A program made the translations under genes and the position numbers. From the NCBI RefSeq assembly GCF_050942215.1, contig NZ_CP192056.1, positions 4,340,001 to 4,404,000 of the forward strand: a stretch of 64,000 bases of DNA, read 5' to 3'. Position 1 is the first letter of the stretch, and each line of letters begins with the position of its first letter. Source of the stretch: Sphaerimonospora sp050942215 (GTDB lineage Bacteria; Actinomycetota; Actinomycetes; Streptosporangiales; Streptosporangiaceae). Under the pieces are notes generated by a model that did no database searches, had not been told where the DNA came from, and saw nothing but the letters and a program-made list of their open reading frames with translations. Positions 1 to 8,203 of this stretch are shown here, piece by piece.

Positions 1-1
1 C

Positions 2-916
2 TACGAGATCACCGGTCCGGACGGGAGCCGGGTGCTCTACACCCCGTGCTGCGACGGTCTCCAGGATGATGAGGACGACGAGGACGTCTCCGGGCCGCGC
101 CCGCGTGAGCCCTTCGACCTCGTGCTGATCGACCCCCTGGACCGGCCGGAGCGCCTGGGCGATCTGCGCCGCCGCGGCCGGGTCACGCCCACCACGCGGG
201 TGATCGCCGTGCACCTCGACCATCGCGTCCCCTCCGAGGACGAGCTGGCCCGCAGGCTCGCCCACTGGCGGGCAGAGGCCGTACCGGACGGGACCGTCCT
301 GGACACCCGGGACATCCCGGCGCGGCACCCCCTCGGCGACCCGCCGCCACCGGGCCCGGCACGGCGTACGCTGCTGCTCGGCGGAGCCCGCTCGGGCAAG
401 TCGGAGGAGGCCGAGTTACGGGTGGCCGCCGACCCCGATGTGACGTACGTCGCCACCGGCCCCGCCCCGGGCGACGACCCCTCGTGGCTGGCCAGGGTGA
501 AACTGCACCGGGATCGCCGTCCCCGCCACTGGCGAACCCTCGAGACCACCGACCTCACCGGTGTCCTCACCGGGACGGACTCCCCCGGGCGGACCCTTCT
601 GATCGACGGCATCGGCACCTGGCTGGCCGCCGTGTTCGACGAGTGCGGCGCCTGGCCGGGCGGGGACTCAGGCGGGGACTCCGAGCAGGCGCCGGCCGAT
701 GTGCGGCGGCGGTGTGACGCGCTGGTGGCCGCCTGGCGGCACACCCGGGCCCGGGTGGTCGCGGTGAGCGACGAGGTCGGGCTCGGCGTGATCCCGGCCA
801 CCGCGGCGGGACGCCTGTTCCGCGACGAGCTGGGCCGCCTCAACCAGCGGCTCGCCCGGGAGTCCGAAGACGTCGCGCTGGTGATCGCCGGACGCACGCT
901 CCCCCTCCCCTGCTGA
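2..916 (+). CDS. cobU: MBL-fold / adenosylcobinamide kinase-guanylyltransferase fusion (5' partial)
   Basis: The reading frame is open from the window edge, so the 5' end lies outside. About the first 105 visible residues resemble the end of a metallo-beta-lactamase-fold domain (DGSRVLYTP, FDLVLIDPL, AVHLDHR). A CobU/CobP domain follows, with P-loop GGARSGKS near visible residue 127, then YVATG, LHRDRRP and DGIGTWL. Known role: CobU phosphorylates adenosylcobinamide and transfers GMP to it, giving AdoCbi-GDP, the substrate of the CobS encoded 75 bases downstream. The MBL-CobU fusion is, as I recall, common in actinobacteria; the function of the MBL half is unclear. The short Asp/Glu run (DDEDDEDV) between visible strands is a local oddity. 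The CobU assignment is firm; the MBL assignment rests on a fragment. Confidence 0.9.
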   Translation, partial: YEITGPDGSRVLYTPCCDGLQDDEDDEDVSGPRPREPFDLVLIDPLDRPERLGDLRRRGRVTPTTRVIAVHLDHRVPSEDELARRLAHWRAEAVPDGTVLDTRDIPARHPLGDPPPPGPARRTLLLGGARSGKSEEAELRVAADPDVTYVATGPAPGDDPSWLARVKLHRDRRPRHWRTLETTDLTGVLTGTDSPGRTLLIDGIGTWLAAVFDECGAWPGGDSGGDSEQAPADVRRRCDALVAAWRHTRARVVAVSDEVGLGVIPATAAGRLFRDELGRLNQRLARESEDVALVIAGRTLPLPC

Positions 917-976
917 CCGGCCCGGCCGATCGTCACGTTCCGGCCGGGGGGTTCCGCCGGGCACGACCTCACGGCC

Positions 977-982
977 TAGGCT
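977..982 (+). promoter_or_regulatory. Putative leaderless -10 hexamer for cobS
   Basis: TAGGCT lies 8 bases before the cobS GTG. This TANNNT spacing is typical of actinobacterial leaderless transcripts, and no ribosome binding site is visible before the start. Confidence 0.45.
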
Positions 983-990
983 CCTGGCCT

Positions 991-1860
991 GTGGCCGATC
1001 CTTCCGAACCGATGGAGCAGACCGGGGCGCGCACGCGGCCGGCCGGCCGGACGATCGCCGCGTGGCGGTTCGCTGTCGGAATGCTCAGCGTGCTCCCCGT
1101 GCGTGCCGTCGCGCGGGTGGATCGGCGCCTCGCCGGCCGGGCGATGACCCTCGCCCCCGCGGTCGGGACGCTGCTCGGCCTCGTCGCCGCGCTGGTCCTG
1201 GTCGGAGTCCGCTGGGCGGGCGGCACGGCGCTGCTGTCCGCCGCCCTCGCGGTCGGGACGCTCGCCTGGCTGACCCGCGGCCTCCACCTCGACGGCCTCG
1301 CCGATCTCGCCGACGGCCTGGGCAGCGGCGGACCGGCCGAGCGGGCGCTCGCCGTCATGAAACAGTCCGATATCGGCCCGTTCGGCGTCATCACGCTGGT
1401 CTTCACGCTGCTCCTGCAGGTGGCGGCGCTGACCGCCCTGGCCGAGTCGTCCGCGCCGGCGGCCGGGGCGTGCCTGATCGCGGCATGCACGGCCGGCCGG
1501 CTCGCCATCACCTGGGCCTGCGGGGAAGGCGTGCCCGCCGCCCGCCCCGAGGGTCTCGGCGTGCTCGTCGCGGGGACTGTACGGCCGGGCGCCGCGATCT
1601 ATGCGACCGCCTCCTCGGCCGTAGCCGTCGGGGCCATCACGATTGCCGCGCTCATCGCGTCCCCCGTGCCGCGCATGGCCGTGCCGTTCGGGCCGTTCCT
1701 GGCCATGGCGGCCGGACTGGGGGCCGGACTGGGGGCCGCCGCGCTGCTGCGCCGGCGGGCCGTACGGCGGCTGGGCGGCGTCACCGGTGACGTGCTCGGC
1801 GCGCTCTGCGAGTGCGCCACGACCGTCACCCTGCTGTGCTGCGCGCTGCTCATCCCGTGA
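991..1860 (+). CDS. cobS: Adenosylcobinamide-GDP ribazoletransferase
   Basis: CobS is a membrane enzyme that joins AdoCbi-GDP to alpha-ribazole (phosphate) to form the lower loop of cobalamin. The 289-aa product starts at GTG. Its N-terminal block (WRFAVGMLSVLPV) and the diagnostic GLHLDGLADLADGLG region (about residues 98-112) are typical, as is MKQSDIGPFGV. Several hydrophobic segments run to the C-terminus. It is somewhat longer than the usual 250 aa because of an N-terminal extension of about 20 residues. It follows the CobU-fusion gene by 75 bases, so the last steps of B12 assembly are clustered. An internal ATG at 1081 would cut into the conserved N-terminal block and was rejected. Confidence 0.93.
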   Translation: MADPSEPMEQTGARTRPAGRTIAAWRFAVGMLSVLPVRAVARVDRRLAGRAMTLAPAVGTLLGLVAALVLVGVRWAGGTALLSAALAVGTLAWLTRGLHLDGLADLADGLGSGGPAERALAVMKQSDIGPFGVITLVFTLLLQVAALTALAESSAPAAGACLIAACTAGRLAITWACGEGVPAARPEGLGVLVAGTVRPGAAIYATASSAVAVGAITIAALIASPVPRMAVPFGPFLAMAAGLGAGLGAAALLRRRAVRRLGGVTGDVLGALCECATTVTLLCCALLIP

Positions 1861-1954
1861 TCGCCGCGTAACGTGGGAACCGTACGGCCGGGACCGGCCG
1901 AAAAATCGGGTGATCCTGTGACCACCCGTTTGTGCGCAGTGCAGCAAGCACGGA

Positions 1955-1960
1955 TAGCAT
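1955..1960 (+). promoter_or_regulatory. Putative leaderless -10 hexamer for pepA
   Basis: TAGCAT lies 8 bases before GTG 1969. This supports 1969 rather than the upstream in-frame GTGs at 1873 and 1918 as the pepA start. Confidence 0.5.
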
Positions 1961-1968
1961 CGGCTCAC

Positions 1969-3459
1969 GTGACCACTGTGCGCGTCAATGCATCTGAACC
2001 GGTCTCCATAGAGGCCGATGCACTAATAGTGGGCGTCCACGCGACCCCGGACGGCCCCACCCAGGCTCCCGGCGCCGACGGCCTGAACCAGGCTCTCGGC
2101 GGTCGGCTCGCCGAAATACTCAACGCCGTCGGTTTCACCGGCAAAGCAGAGGAGATCGCCAAGATCCCGACGTTCGGCGCACTGCCCGCGCCGGTCGTGG
2201 TCGCGGTCGGCCTCGGCGACCGTCCGGACGGCGACCACGATCCCGAGACCCTGCGCCGGGCCGCGGGCGCCGCAGCGCGTTCCCTGGCCGGTGCGTCCAG
2301 CGCCGCCTTCGCGCTGCCGGTCGCCACGGCCGAGCAGGCCGAGGCCGTCGCGCTCGGCGGCCTGCTCGGGGCCTACGACTTCGCCAGATACCGCACGCGC
2401 GGTGAGCACAGGGCACCCGTGGGCGAGCTCGTGGTGCTGTCGGACGCGCCGGGCGCCGAGGAGGCCGTACGGCACGCGACGGAGATCGCGACCTCGGTCA
2501 ACCTGGTGCGCGACCTGGTGAACACGCCGCCCTCGGATCTGTCGCCCGCCCGGTTCGCCGAGATCGCCAGGGAGATGGGCGAGCAGGCCGGGCTGTCGCC
2601 CGAGGTGCTCGACGAGACCGAGCTCAAAGAGGGCGGTTACGGCGGCATCGTGGGAGTCGGCCAGGGTTCGGCCAACCCGCCGCGGCTGGTCCGGCTGGCG
2701 TACCGGCACCCGGAGGCCGCGCGGACCATCGCGTTCGTGGGCAAGGGCATCACCTTCGACTCCGGCGGCCTGTCGCTCAAGCCCGCCGCCTCGATGGACT
2801 GGATGAAGTCCGACATGGGCGGCGCCGGCGCGGTGTTCGGCTCGCTGCTCGCGATCTCCAGGCTCGGCCTGCCGATCAACGTGGTCGGTTATCTCTGCCT
2901 CGCGGAGAACATGCCGTCGGGTCAGGCTCAGCGTCCGTCCGACGTCCTGCACACCTACAGCGGCAAGACCGTTGAGGTGCTCGACACCGACGCCGAGGGC
3001 CGTCTCGTGCTGATCGACGGCATCGCCCGCGCCGCCGAGGACGACCCCGAGCTGATCGTGGACGTCGCCACGCTGACCGGGGCGCAGATCGTCGCGCTCG
3101 GCTGGCGTACGGCCGGTGTGATGTCCAACGACGACGCGCTGCGCGAGGAGGTCGTGGACATCGCCGGGGCTCAGGGGGAGGGCGCCTGGGGGATGCCGCT
3201 GCCCGAGGAACTGCGCAAGGGCCTCGACTCGCCGATCGCCGACATCGCCAACCTGCAGCCCGATCGCTGGGGCGGCATGCTCGCCGCCGGCATCTTCCTG
3301 CGCGAGTTCGTGCCCGACGGCGTCCGCTGGGCGCACATCGACATGGCCGGTCCCGCGTTCAACAAGGGCGAGCCGCACGGTTACACGCCCAAGGGCGGCA
3401 CCGGCGCGATCACCCGTACGCTCGTCGGCATCGCCGAGCGTTACGCGGGCAGACGATAG
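1969..3459 (+). CDS. pepA: Leucyl aminopeptidase (M17)
   Basis: Cytosolic, two-metal aminopeptidase of family M17, about 496 aa, the usual length. The C-terminal catalytic domain shows the metal/active-site blocks GKGITFDSGGLSLKP and DTDAEGRLVLIDG, plus MKSDMGGAGAV. The N-terminal domain begins TTVRVNASEPVSIEADALIVGV, as in relatives (shown here as two short conserved runs). The frame is open upstream to 1873, but GTG 1969 fits family starts and sits 8 bases after a TANNNT hexamer. It is a stand-alone gene facing lpd, with a 138-base gap before lpd's start. Assignment is secure; the exact start is inferred. Confidence 0.95.
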   Translation: MTTVRVNASEPVSIEADALIVGVHATPDGPTQAPGADGLNQALGGRLAEILNAVGFTGKAEEIAKIPTFGALPAPVVVAVGLGDRPDGDHDPETLRRAAGAAARSLAGASSAAFALPVATAEQAEAVALGGLLGAYDFARYRTRGEHRAPVGELVVLSDAPGAEEAVRHATEIATSVNLVRDLVNTPPSDLSPARFAEIAREMGEQAGLSPEVLDETELKEGGYGGIVGVGQGSANPPRLVRLAYRHPEAARTIAFVGKGITFDSGGLSLKPAASMDWMKSDMGGAGAVFGSLLAISRLGLPINVVGYLCLAENMPSGQAQRPSDVLHTYSGKTVEVLDTDAEGRLVLIDGIARAAEDDPELIVDVATLTGAQIVALGWRTAGVMSNDDALREEVVDIAGAQGEGAWGMPLPEELRKGLDSPIADIANLQPDRWGGMLAAGIFLREFVPDGVRWAHIDMAGPAFNKGEPHGYTPKGGTGAITRTLVGIAERYAGRR

Positions 3460-3597
3460 CGAAACCGCGGCGGCGAACCGCAACGGTGTGTCCGTCCGGG
3501 CGGGCGGCCACCACGTCCCGTCCACGATCTTCATAGACAAGTGAAAAGATGCCGTCGGACCCATCCGGTGGCGTGGAATCCAGCGAGGAGCATTCCA

Positions 3598-4977
3598 GTG
3601 GCTGATGGCAGCGGCCCCTACGACATCGTCGTCCTAGGTGGTGGTAGCGGTGGTTACGCATGCGCCCTTCGGGCGGCCGAGCTCGGCATGAACGTCGTCC
3701 TCATCGAGAAGGACAAGGTCGGGGGCACCTGCCTGCACCGCGGCTGCATCCCCACGAAGGCGTTGCTGCACGCCGCCGAGCTCGCCGACCAGGCACGTGA
3801 GAGCGAGTCCTTCGGGGTGCGAACCCGTCTGGAGGGCATCGACGTCCCGGCCGTCCACACCTACAAGGACAAGGTGATCAGCGGGCTCTGGAAGGGGCTC
3901 GCCGGTCTGATCAAGAGCAAGAAGATCACCGTCGTCGAGGGCGAGGGGCGGCTGGCCGGCCCCGGCCGCGTGACGGTCGGCGGCCAGGTCTACGAGGGCC
4001 GCAACGTCGTGCTGGCGACCGGCTCGGCCCCGAAGTCGCTGCCCGGCCTGGACATCGACGGTGAAAAGGTCATCAGCAGCGACCACGCGCTGGTGCTGGA
4101 CCGCGTGCCCTCCTCGGTCGTCATCCTTGGCGGCGGCGTGATCGGCGTGGAGTTCGCCAGCGTGTGGCGGTCGTTCGGCGCCGAGGTCACGATCGTCGAG
4201 GCGCTCCCCCACCTGCTCCCGCTCGAGGACGAGTCGAGCTCCAAGCTGCTGGAGCGGGCCTTCCGCCGCCGCGGCATCAAGTACGAGCTCGGCGTCAGGT
4301 TCGAGAGCGTCAAGACCACCGGCACCGGTGTGGTCGTCACGCTGGAGAACGGCAAGACGCTCGACGCCGAGCTCATGCTGGTGGCCGTCGGCCGCGGCCC
4401 GGTCTCGTCGGGCCTCGGCTACGAGGAGGCGGGCGTCCGGCTCGAGCGCGGCTACGTGCAGGTGGACGAGTTCTACCGGACCGGTGTCCCCGGGGTCTAC
4501 GCGGTGGGCGACCTCATCCCCACCCTGCAGCTCGCCCACGTCGGCTTCGCCGAGGGCATCGGAGTCGCCGAGCACATCGCCGGCCTGAACCCCGTGCCGA
4601 TCGACTACGACGGCGTGCCGCGCATCACGTACTCCGAGCCCGAGGTCGCCTCGGTGGGCATCAGCACGGCCGTCGCACGCGAGCGCGGCCACGATGTGGT
4701 CGAGCTCTCCTACAACCTGGCCGGGAACGGCAGAAGCAAGATCCTCCAGACCCAGGGCGAGGTCAAGGTCGTCGCCGAGCGCGACGGCCGGGTCCTGGGC
4801 GTGCACATGGTGGGTGGCCGTGTCGGCGAGCTCATCGCGGAGGCACAGCTGATCTTCAACTGGGAGGCCACGGCGAAGGACGTCGCCCAGTTGATCCACC
4901 CGCACCCGACCCAGTCCGAGGCGCTCGGTGAGGCGATGCTGGCCCTGGCCGGCAAGCCGCTCCACGTCCACAACTGA
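3598..4977 (+). CDS. lpdA: Dihydrolipoyl dehydrogenase (E3)
   Basis: FAD flavoprotein that reoxidises dihydrolipoyl groups on E2 of 2-oxoacid dehydrogenases and passes electrons to NAD+. The 459-aa product has the FAD GGGSGGYACALRAAELG loop, the redox disulfide GGTCLHRGCIPTK, the NAD site GGGVIGVEFAS and the C-terminal His-Glu pair in HPHPTQSEALGE. GTG 3598 was chosen because GAGGAG ends 7 bases upstream; the open frame further up lacks an RBS. It is followed after 26 bases by sucB, with which it should be cotranscribed. Confidence 0.96.
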   Translation: MADGSGPYDIVVLGGGSGGYACALRAAELGMNVVLIEKDKVGGTCLHRGCIPTKALLHAAELADQARESESFGVRTRLEGIDVPAVHTYKDKVISGLWKGLAGLIKSKKITVVEGEGRLAGPGRVTVGGQVYEGRNVVLATGSAPKSLPGLDIDGEKVISSDHALVLDRVPSSVVILGGGVIGVEFASVWRSFGAEVTIVEALPHLLPLEDESSSKLLERAFRRRGIKYELGVRFESVKTTGTGVVVTLENGKTLDAELMLVAVGRGPVSSGLGYEEAGVRLERGYVQVDEFYRTGVPGVYAVGDLIPTLQLAHVGFAEGIGVAEHIAGLNPVPIDYDGVPRITYSEPEVASVGISTAVARERGHDVVELSYNLAGNGRSKILQTQGEVKVVAERDGRVLGVHMVGGRVGELIAEAQLIFNWEATAKDVAQLIHPHPTQSEALGEAMLALAGKPLHVHN

Positions 4978-5003
4978 AGCCCGAAGGCGAGAGAAGACGA
5001 ACA

Positions 5004-6464
5004 ATGCCCGTCTCCGTAACCATGCCCCAGCTCGGTGAGAGCGTAACCGAGGGCACCGTCACCCGCTGGCTGAAGAACGAAGGCGATCACGTCGAGGCCG
5101 ACGAGCCGCTGCTGGAGGTGTCGACCGACAAGGTCGACACCGAGATCCCGTCGCCGTCGTCGGGCTACCTGACCAAGATCCTCGTCGCCGAGGACGAGAC
5201 CGTCGAGGTCGGGGCCGAGCTCGCCGTCATCGACACCGGGGCGGGCGCCGCTCCGCAGCAGGCCCCCGAGCCTCAGCAGGCGCCCGAGCCCGCGCCGGCC
5301 CCTCCGGCTCCGCCGGCTCCCGCCCCGCAGGCGGCCCCCGCGCCTCCTGCCCCGCCCGCTCCGGCTCCGGCGCCGCCCATCTCGTCGATCCCGCAGCCGG
5401 CTCCCGCCCCGCAGGCGCCGGCCGCCCCGGTGGCCCAGCCGACGCCGCTGCCGCCCCCCGGCGAGGCGCCGTACGTCACGCCGCTGGTGCGCAAGCTGGC
5501 CACCGAACACGGCGTCGACCTGGACTCGCTGACCGGCACCGGTGTCGGCGGCCGGATCCGCAAGCAGGATGTGATCGAGGCGGCCCGGATCCAGCGCGAG
5601 CGCGCCGCGGCGGCGGCCCAGCAGCAGGCACCCGCCCCGGCGCCTGCCCCTGCCCCTGCCCCTGCCCCGGCGCAGGCTCCTGCCGCCGTGCAGCCGGTCG
5701 CGCCCGCCGCGACGCCCGAGCCGGTGCAGGTGGACACGACGCTGCGCGGGACCACCGAGAAGATGTCGCGCCTGCGCAAGGTGATCGCCGACCGCATGAT
5801 GGAGTCGCTGCACACCACGGCGCAGCTCACCACCGTGGTCGAGGTCGACGTGACCCGGATCGCCTCGCTGCGGGCACGGGCGAAGGCGGCCTTCGAGTCC
5901 CGTGAGGGCGTGAAGCTGTCGTTCCTGCCGTTCTTCGCGCTCGCGGCGGTCGAGGCGCTGAAGGTCCACCCGAAGCTCAACGCGGTCATCAACGACCAGA
6001 CCAGCGAGGTGACCTACCACGACGTCGAGAACCTCGGCATCGCGGTCGACACCGAGCGCGGCCTGATCGTCCCGGTGATCAAGAACGCGGGGGACCTGAA
6101 CATCGCCGGTCTCGCCCGTAAGACCGCCGACCTGGCCGAGCGCACCCGGACCAACAAGATCACTCCGGACGACATCGCCGGCGGCACGTTCACGCTGACC
6201 AACACCGGCAGCCGGGGCGCGCTGTTCGACACACCGATACTCAACAAGCCGCAGGTCGGCATGCTGGGCACCGGTTCGGTCGTCAAGCGCCCGGTCGTCG
6301 TGGACACGCCCGACGGCGAGGTCATCGCGGTCCGGTCGATGGTCTATCTGGCGCTGACCTACGACCACCGCCTGGTCGACGGTGCGGACGCGGCCCGCTT
6401 CCTCACCACGATCAAGCGGCGTCTGGAGGAGGGCCGGTTCGAGAGCCAGCTCGGCCTGGCCTGA
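5004..6464 (+). CDS. sucB: 2-oxoglutarate dehydrogenase E2, dihydrolipoyl succinyltransferase
   Basis: E2 component: carries the swinging lipoyl arm and transfers the succinyl (acyl) group to CoA. Order in the 486 aa: one lipoyl domain (residues 1-77, lipoylated Lys in STDKVDTEIPS), an Ala/Pro linker, the E3-binding domain (about 153-190, VTPLVRKLATEHGVDL), a second Ala/Pro linker, and the acetyltransferase core ending in the catalytic DHRLVDGADAARF. Only one lipoyl domain is present, whereas many actinobacterial homologues carry two. It starts 26 bases after lpdA. A strong hairpin follows the stop. An acetyl- or branched-chain acyl specificity cannot be excluded from sequence alone. Confidence 0.93.
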   Translation: MPVSVTMPQLGESVTEGTVTRWLKNEGDHVEADEPLLEVSTDKVDTEIPSPSSGYLTKILVAEDETVEVGAELAVIDTGAGAAPQQAPEPQQAPEPAPAPPAPPAPAPQAAPAPPAPPAPAPAPPISSIPQPAPAPQAPAAPVAQPTPLPPPGEAPYVTPLVRKLATEHGVDLDSLTGTGVGGRIRKQDVIEAARIQRERAAAAAQQQAPAPAPAPAPAPAPAQAPAAVQPVAPAATPEPVQVDTTLRGTTEKMSRLRKVIADRMMESLHTTAQLTTVVEVDVTRIASLRARAKAAFESREGVKLSFLPFFALAAVEALKVHPKLNAVINDQTSEVTYHDVENLGIAVDTERGLIVPVIKNAGDLNIAGLARKTADLAERTRTNKITPDDIAGGTFTLTNTGSRGALFDTPILNKPQVGMLGTGSVVKRPVVVDTPDGEVIAVRSMVYLALTYDHRLVDGADAARFLTTIKRRLEEGRFESQLGLA

Positions 6465-6478
6465 TCCGCCCGCTTCAA

Positions 6479-6512
6479 CGTGGCCGTCCCGTGTGCGCAC
6501 GGGGCGGCCACG
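6479..6512 (+). terminator. Hairpin terminator of lpdA-sucB
   Basis: A 15-bp stem (6479-6493 with 6498-6512, one G-U pair) has a 4-base loop TGCG and starts 14 bases after the sucB stop. There is no T-run, as is common for GC-rich actinobacterial terminators. Confidence 0.7.
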
Positions 6513-6540
6513 CCCATTTGAATACGGGGCGGCCACGCCC
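6499..6540 (+). repeat. 17-bp direct repeat overlapping the sucB terminator
   Basis: ACGGGGCGGCCACGCCC occurs at 6499-6515 and again at 6524-6540. The first copy is the right arm of the terminator stem, so the left arm at 6479-6493 can pair with either copy. Confidence 0.8.
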
Positions 6541-6662
6541 GTTCGGACGCGGCGCGGGCGCGGGCGTGGCGGCATGCCCGTTTCCGCGGGTTCGGCCATC
6601 CCTTTCCCGCGCCCCGCCGTACCCTGGGGAGACCGTCGAGCTGACTGAACAGGGAGTGGGGC

Positions 6663-7412
6663 ATGAGCCGAATCGGGCAGTCGCACATCGTCGCCATCGG
6701 GGGCGGGTCGTTTCGGCCGTCGGAGCGGTACGGGTTCATCGAGCCGACCGCCCTGCTGCGCTACGTGCTCGACCTGACCGGTCAGGACCGGCCCAGGCTC
6801 GGGCTCCTCGCGACCGCCACCGGCGACGACGCCGACTGGCTGCTGAAGATGTACGGAGCCTTCAACCGCTGGGACGTCGAGGTCAGCCACCTGACGGTCT
6901 TCCCGATGCCCAACATGGCGGACCCGCGCGGGTGGATCCTCGAGCAGGACGCGATCTACGTCAGCGGCGGCAGCGTGGCCAACCTCGCCGCGCTGTGGCG
7001 GCTGCACGGGCTGGACGAGGCGTTCGCCGAGGCGTGGCGGTCGGGTGTGGTGTTGTCCGGGCAGAGCGCGGGGGCGCTGTGCTGGCATGTCGGCGGCAAC
7101 ACCGACTCGTTCGGGCCCAGGCTGCGTCCGTGGGCCGAGGGCCTGGCGCTGCTCCCGTACTCGTGCGGCGTCCACTACGACTCCGACCCGCAGCGCAGGA
7201 GGCTGCTGCACGAGTCCGTGGCCTCCGGTGAGCTGCCGGAGGCGTACGCCGCCGACGAGGGCGTGGCGCTCCACTACGTCGGCACGGAGTTCATTCAGGC
7301 GGTCAGTGTGGCCCCCGAGGGCGCCGCGTACCGGGTGGAGCGCGACGGCACGGGCGTCAAGGAGTTCCGCATAGAACCCCGTCCGCTGACGTCTACTACC
7401 CTTGAGCCGTGA
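6663..7412 (+). CDS. Peptidase E-like serine peptidase (S51 family)
   Basis: 249-aa cytosolic protein of the S51 / dipeptidase E family. The nucleophile elbow SGQSAGALCWH places the catalytic Ser at residue 135. The N-terminal GGGSFRPSE, ATATGDDADW and YVSGGSVANLAALWRLHG blocks and the SCGVHYDSD segment are family-typical. Family members cleave N-terminal Asp-X dipeptides or cyanophycin-type substrates; the substrate here is unknown. A GGGAGTGGGG stretch precedes the ATG. The stop overlaps the lipB start (GTGA), so the two are probably translationally coupled, though no functional link with lipoate is known. Confidence 0.85.
   Translation: MSRIGQSHIVAIGGGSFRPSERYGFIEPTALLRYVLDLTGQDRPRLGLLATATGDDADWLLKMYGAFNRWDVEVSHLTVFPMPNMADPRGWILEQDAIYVSGGSVANLAALWRLHGLDEAFAEAWRSGVVLSGQSAGALCWHVGGNTDSFGPRLRPWAEGLALLPYSCGVHYDSDPQRRRLLHESVASGELPEAYAADEGVALHYVGTEFIQAVSVAPEGAAYRVERDGTGVKEFRIEPRPLTSTTLEP
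7397..7402 (+). promoter_or_regulatory. Possible internal leaderless -10 for lipB
   Basis: TACCCT sits 6 bases before the lipB GTG, inside the end of the S51 peptidase gene, so lipB could also have its own leaderless transcript. Confidence 0.35.
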
Positions 7413-8071
7413 ACGGCTTGGCCATCGTCCGCATGGGCGTCGACGTCCCGTACGAGCAGGCCTGGAACCTGCAGCGGGTCCTGCACGGGCGCCGGGTGGC
7501 GGACGACATCTCGGACCTGTGCCTCATGCTGGAGCACGCGCCCGTCTACACGGCGGGCAGGCGGACGCTGCCGCACGAACGACCGGGCGACGGCACCCCG
7601 GTCATCGACGTCGACCGGGGTGGCAAGGTCACCTGGCACGGTCCCGGGCAGCTCGTGTGCTATCCCATCGTCCGGGTCGACGACATCGTCGCCTACGTCC
7701 GGCTGCTGGAGGAGGTCCTGATCCAGGTCTGCACCGACTTCGGGCTGGCCGCCCGCCGGGTCGCGGGCCACGGCGGCATCTGGGTGCCAGGCGATCCCGG
7801 GCACGGCGTGCCCGACCGCAGGCTGGGCACGATCGGCATCCGGATCTCCCGCGGGGTGAGCATGCACGGCTTCGCGCTCAACTGCGTGAACGACCTGAGC
7901 TGGTTCAACCGCATCATGCCGGGCGGCGAGGCGGACGCCGGGGTGACCTCCTTATCGGCGGAGACCGGACGGCGCATCACGGTCGACGAGGTGATCCCGT
8001 TCGCCGAGAAACGCCTCGCGGAAGCCCTCGGCGCCGAGCCGTACGACCTGTACGAAGAGGACCTGTCCTGA
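7409..8071 (+). CDS. lipB: Octanoyltransferase LipB lacking canonical catalytic residues
   Basis: LipB transfers octanoyl from acyl carrier protein to lipoyl domains; LipA then inserts sulfur. The 220-aa product has the fold-defining blocks LMLEHAPVYTAGRRT, KVTWHGPGQLVCYPI and VSMHGFALNC. Oddity: the catalytic Lys (K135 in E. coli, K142 in M. tuberculosis; usual RK-IAxIG) is Arg138 here (DRRLGTIG). The catalytic Cys 34 residues later (usual PCG) is Gly172 (IMPGGEADAGVTSL). Both differ from the norm by one base (AAG to AGG, TGC to GGC type). The 34-residue spacing is preserved, so this is not an alignment slip. The frame is intact and the gene sits in its normal place before lipA. Cys159 is a possible but unproven substitute. 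Confidence 0.88.
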   Translation: MNGLAIVRMGVDVPYEQAWNLQRVLHGRRVADDISDLCLMLEHAPVYTAGRRTLPHERPGDGTPVIDVDRGGKVTWHGPGQLVCYPIVRVDDIVAYVRLLEEVLIQVCTDFGLAARRVAGHGGIWVPGDPGHGVPDRRLGTIGIRISRGVSMHGFALNCVNDLSWFNRIMPGGEADAGVTSLSAETGRRITVDEVIPFAEKRLAEALGAEPYDLYEEDLS

Positions 8072-8161
8072 ATCGTGTCCGACGGTCGGTTCCCGGCGTG
8101 GGATCACCGGCGAGGGAGCCGGACCGGGTCACCCGGAGACGGGTAATAAGCTGGGATCCGT

Positions 8162-8183
8162 GAGCGAGCGAAGCGCGCGAGCC
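8162..8183 (+). repeat. GAGCGAGCGAAGCG-type spacer motif
   Basis: The lipB-lipA spacer contains GAGCGAGCGAAGCGCGCGAG; a related GAGCGAGCGAGTGAG sequence is at 37555-37569 before another start. Such GAGCG-rich leaders look like a recurrent intergenic word rather than coding sequence. Confidence 0.4.
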
Positions 8184-8203
8184 TACAAGGCAAAGGGTGT
8201 CGC

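Noticed and set aside
1..2000. Cobalamin riboswitch near the cob genes
   Set aside because: The spacers before cobS and pepA are too short and lack a B12-box-like conserved core; none could be identified.
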